This document shows, piece after piece, positions 61,586-64,000 of a stretch of DNA of 64,000 bases. The DNA is taken from the NCBI RefSeq assembly GCF_050410775.1, contig NZ_CP191229.1; one strand, 5' to 3'. The notes under the pieces were generated by a model. It did no database searches. It had not been told where the DNA came from and was given only the letters and a program-made list of their open reading frames with translations. Numbering within the stretch: the first letter of the stretch is position 1; the number at the start of each line of letters is the position of its first letter. The DNA is from Erwinia sp050410775. GTDB taxonomy: Bacteria > Pseudomonadota > Gammaproteobacteria > Enterobacterales > Enterobacteriaceae. The translations under genes were made by a program, and so were the position numbers.

Positions 61586-62608
61586 ATGAGCTTCACACCT
61601 GCAAAAAGAACCCTCACGCTGGCTTTACTTTTAGCGCTCCTGCTCGGGATCGCCTTTTTTATCTGGTCAGCAATGCGCCACCACCAGGCGCGAACCAATG
61701 ATGCGGTCGTGACGGCCGATTACACGCTGGTATCGCCAAAAGTGTCCGGCTATATCAACAGGGTAAACGTCAGTGATAATCAGGCCGTCAGGGCAGGTGA
61801 TACGCTGGCGACCATCGACGATCGCGATTATCGCGTGGCGCTGGAAACGGCCGAAGCGAACCTGCAAATCAGCCAGGCGAAACTGAGCAGCATCCAGGCC
61901 CAGCTTGAGCAGCAACAGGCCACCATTGCCCAGAGCGAAGCCGCGGTCAGCGCCAGTGAGGCGACGCTACGCTACGCGGAACAGAATGCCGGCCGCTATC
62001 GCCGCCTGCTTAAATCGGGTACCGCTACCGCCGACGAGCAGCAGAGAACCACGGCCTCCATGCAGGAAGCCGCGGCACAGCTGCGCCAGAGCCAGGCGGC
62101 CGCGCTTGTCGCCCGCAAAGAGGTAGGCATTCTCCAGGCAGGTCTGAAGGAAGCCCGGGCGGATGTCGCCGCCTCCAGCGCCAGCGTCGATCAGGCCCGC
62201 CTTAATCTTTCCTATACCATTATTACCGCGCCTATCGACGGTTCTGTAGGCCAGCGCGCCGTCCGTCAGGGCGCCTGGGTGGCCGCCGGAACGCGCCTGC
62301 TGGCGGTGGTCCCGCTGGAACGGACTTATGTCATCGCCAACTTTCTGGAAACGCAGCTGGCTCAGATCAGGCCCGGAGAGAAGGTATCGGTTAAGGTTGA
62401 TGCGCTGCCGGGCGTGACGCTGCGCGGCCATGTGGACAGCATTGCGCCCGCCACCGGCTCCACCTTCGCCGCCATCACCGCCGATAACGCAACGGGCAAC
62501 TACACCAAGGTGACCCAGCGTTTGCCGGTAAAAATCATGCTGGAGCCCGGCCAGCCCGATCTGGCTCGCCTGCGGGTTGGCATGTCGGTGGTGCCAACGA
62601 TTGAATAA
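61586..62608 (+). CDS. HlyD/EmrA-family membrane fusion protein
   Basis: 340 residues: one N-terminal membrane anchor (about 10-30), a biotinyl-lipoyl-like half-domain (VSPKVSGYINRVNVSDNQAVRAGDTLATID), a long alpha-helical hairpin rich in Gln/Ala (about 85-195), the second lipoyl half (ITAPIDGSVGQRAVRQGAWV), and a beta-barrel. It bridges the inner membrane MFS pump to an outer membrane channel. It starts 4 bases after the MFS stop: an operon. Confidence 0.92.
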   Translation: MSFTPAKRTLTLALLLALLLGIAFFIWSAMRHHQARTNDAVVTADYTLVSPKVSGYINRVNVSDNQAVRAGDTLATIDDRDYRVALETAEANLQISQAKLSSIQAQLEQQQATIAQSEAAVSASEATLRYAEQNAGRYRRLLKSGTATADEQQRTTASMQEAAAQLRQSQAAALVARKEVGILQAGLKEARADVAASSASVDQARLNLSYTIITAPIDGSVGQRAVRQGAWVAAGTRLLAVVPLERTYVIANFLETQLAQIRPGEKVSVKVDALPGVTLRGHVDSIAPATGSTFAAITADNATGNYTKVTQRLPVKIMLEPGQPDLARLRVGMSVVPTIE

Positions 62609-62682
62609 CGCTGAAACGGCTTTCCGGGCAGAAGAATCGCCTTTATTTTAGCGAAAATAGCAGGTAAATTAGCGGCCGATCC

Positions 62683-62702
62683 TGCCATGGGTGACCATGG
62701 CA
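62683..62702. repeat. Perfect inverted repeat upstream of ypdK
   Basis: TGCCATGG, GTGA loop, CCATGGCA: 8-bp arms, 82 bp before the ypdK start. Could be an operator or part of an RNA hairpin. Confidence 0.45.
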
Positions 62703-62783
62703 CCAGACTGCGAAGGATCTTCTTTCGCGGTTAATCTGTCCGCGGCGCGCAGTTCCGGTTGTGACCGCTCAGGAGCCTTGGTT

Positions 62784-62855
62784 GTGAAATATGCTTTGAT
62801 GGGAATTTCTTTTATTCTGCTAATTTGGGCCGGCACCTTCTATCTGATGCTGTAG
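62784..62855 (+). CDS. ypdK: Small membrane protein YpdK (23 aa)
   Basis: GTG start with AGGAG 8 bases upstream. The product MKYALMGISFILLIWAGTFY followed by LML is one membrane helix. It matches E. coli YpdK as recalled (MKYFFMGISFMVIVWAGTFA, then LMI; also 23 aa), which likewise lies beside alaC. It is an expressed inner membrane peptide of unknown function. Its presence marks the return to the E. coli-like order after the accessory stretch. Confidence 0.88.
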   Translation: MKYALMGISFILLIWAGTFYLML

Positions 62856-62875
62856 GGCCAAAGACTTATTTTGCC

Positions 62876-62899
62876 GGGGCAGGTCTGGCGACCTGCCCC
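62876..62899. terminator. Hairpin between convergent ypdK and alaC
   Basis: GGGGCAGGTC (62876-62885), TGGC loop, GACCTGCCCC (62890-62899): perfect 10-bp stem. T-runs are weak on both sides. Confidence 0.55.
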
Positions 62900-62913
62900 G
62901 TCGTGACTTACCT

Positions 62914-64000
62914 TCAGACCTCTTCTTCGCCCTCTTTTACCGTTCCCGGCAAGATCCCGTCGGCGCGAAACATCGCTTTAATTCCCCTGATGGCCTGACG
63001 AATACGATCGCTGTTCTCGATCAGCGCAAAGCGTACGTGCGTGTCGCCATAGTCACCAAAACCAATGCCCGGGGAAACGCAAACCTTCGCTTCCTGTAGC
63101 AGATGCTTGGCAAATTCCAGCGATCCCATACTGGCATAACGAGCGGGTATTTTTGCCCAGACGTACATGGAGGCTTTCGGGACATCGACCATCCAGCCCG
63201 CCTCATGCAGCCCCTTCACCAGCACATCACGGCGGCGCTTATACTGCTCAGCGATCTCCCGTACACACTGCTGATCGCCCTCCAGCGCGGCGATGGCCGC
63301 CACCTGAAGCGGCGTGAAGGTGCCGTAGTCGTGATAGCTTTTGATACGGGCAAGCGCAGCCACCAGCTCTTTATTGCCCACCATAAAGCCGATGCGCCAG
63401 CCAGCCATGTTATAGCTTTTGGAGAGCGTGAAGAACTCCACAGCCACATCGCGGGCGCCGGGCACCTGCATAATGGAAGGCGCTTTCCAGCCATCATAAA
63501 CGATGTCGGCATAGGCGAGATCGTGAATAACCAGCACGTTGTACTGCTTCGCCAGCGCTATTACGCGTTCAAAAAAGTCCAGTTCCACACACTGCGAGGT
63601 TGGGTTTGAGGGGAAGCCCAGCACCATCATCTTCGGCTTGGGATAGCTTTCGCGGATCGCCCGCTCCAGCTCGTTGAAAAAATCCACGCCCGCCACCAGC
63701 GGCACGGAGCGAACCTGCGCCCCGGCAATGACCGCGCCATAGATATGGATCGGGTAGCTGGGGTTGGGCACCAGCACCGTGTCGCCGTGATCCAGCGTCG
63801 CTAACATCAGGTGCGCCAGGCCCTCTTTAGAGCCTATGGTGACAATAGCTTCTGAATCGGGATCGATATCGACCTGATAGCGGTCAGCGTACCAGCGGGA
63901 AATGGCGCGACGCAGACGGGGAATGCCGCGAGAGGTGGAGTAGCCGTGCGTATCCTCCCGCTGGGCGACGGTGCATAATTTTTCAACGATATGCGGCGGA
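62914..64000 (-). CDS. alaC: Glutamate-pyruvate aminotransferase AlaC (start outside window)
   Basis: The minus-strand frame runs from the right edge to the stop at 62914, giving the last 361 residues of about 410. It begins inside PPHIVEKLCTVAQ; SKSYNMAGWRIGFMVGN carries the PLP lysine of class I aminotransferases, followed by VCVSPGIGFGDYGDTHVRFAL with the substrate-binding arginine. It makes alanine from pyruvate and glutamate. In E. coli the pyruvate-sensing ypdAB genes are next to alaC, so they may be just beyond the edge. Confidence 0.95.
   Translation of the reverse strand, partial: PPHIVEKLCTVAQREDTHGYSTSRGIPRLRRAISRWYADRYQVDIDPDSEAIVTIGSKEGLAHLMLATLDHGDTVLVPNPSYPIHIYGAVIAGAQVRSVPLVAGVDFFNELERAIRESYPKPKMMVLGFPSNPTSQCVELDFFERVIALAKQYNVLVIHDLAYADIVYDGWKAPSIMQVPGARDVAVEFFTLSKSYNMAGWRIGFMVGNKELVAALARIKSYHDYGTFTPLQVAAIAALEGDQQCVREIAEQYKRRRDVLVKGLHEAGWMVDVPKASMYVWAKIPARYASMGSLEFAKHLLQEAKVCVSPGIGFGDYGDTHVRFALIENSDRIRQAIRGIKAMFRADGILPGTVKEGEEEV

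Noticed and set aside
51576..62783. Defence island, prophage or biosynthetic cluster downstream of argW
   Set aside because: Genes here are transporters, a channel, a lactonase, lipoproteins and regulators; no nuclease, methylase, integrase, capsid or synthase was found.

Overview
The window is a stretch of chromosome from an enterobacterium outside the E. coli/Salmonella group, most likely the family Erwiniaceae (Pantoea, Erwinia or Mixta). This is judged from protein similarity recalled from memory and from gene order; no search was run. Coding density is high, and most of the first 51 kb follows the E. coli yfcF-to-argW order: yfcF, yfcH, hisPMQJ, ubiX, purF, cvpA, dedD, folC, accD, dedA, truA, usg, pdxB, flk, yfcJ, fabB, mnmC, yfcL, epmC, yfcA, mepA, aroC, prmB, smrB, sixA, fadJI, yfcZ, fadL, mlaA, yfdC, argW. 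The order resumes at the right edge with ypdK and alaC.

Region by region: 1-5.6 kb holds glutathione S-transferase yfcF (partial), yfcH, a remnant of a SorC-type regulator, and a histidine/basic amino acid ABC operon with one binding protein, preceded by a sigma-54 promoter and an NtrC site. 5.7-14.9 kb is a minus-strand housekeeping run (purine, folate, fatty acid and PLP biosynthesis, tRNA modification) with a PurR operator before cvpA. 14.9-21.9 kb is an insertion relative to E. coli: an AraC regulator facing a DMT exporter, then a tricarboxylate two-component system (tctDE) facing the tctCBA transporter. 22.2-26.3 kb holds flk, a rhodanese facing a MocR regulator with three direct repeats between them, and yfcJ. 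26.8-42.8 kb holds fatty acid synthesis and degradation genes (fabB, fadJI, fadL), with FadR-like sites at three promoters and a FabR site at fabB, plus mnmC, aroC, prmB, smrB, sixA and mlaA. 42.9-49.8 kb is a complete cytochrome c maturation operon, ccmABCDEFGHI, with ccmH and ccmI as separate genes.

From 51.5 to 62.9 kb, downstream of the tRNA-Arg gene argW, lies an accessory stretch: a possible integrase scar, a DUF421 protein, a YbdG-type MscS channel, the transporter yhjX, an SMP-30 lactonase, two small lipoproteins, a universal stress protein, and an IclR-controlled EmrAB-like efflux pair. Several genes here are very short: a 50-aa His-rich lipoprotein, 23-aa YpdK and a 33-aa membrane peptide.

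I found no CRISPR array, no intact insertion sequence, no phage, and no gene cluster that clearly forms an undescribed defence or biosynthetic system. The most informative new observations are regulatory: a three-copy, 21-bp-period YpdB-like operator before yhjX, a three-copy MocR operator at 23.7 kb, the argW scar, the SorC remnant, an orphan terminator that may mark a small RNA, and a duplicated fadL terminator.
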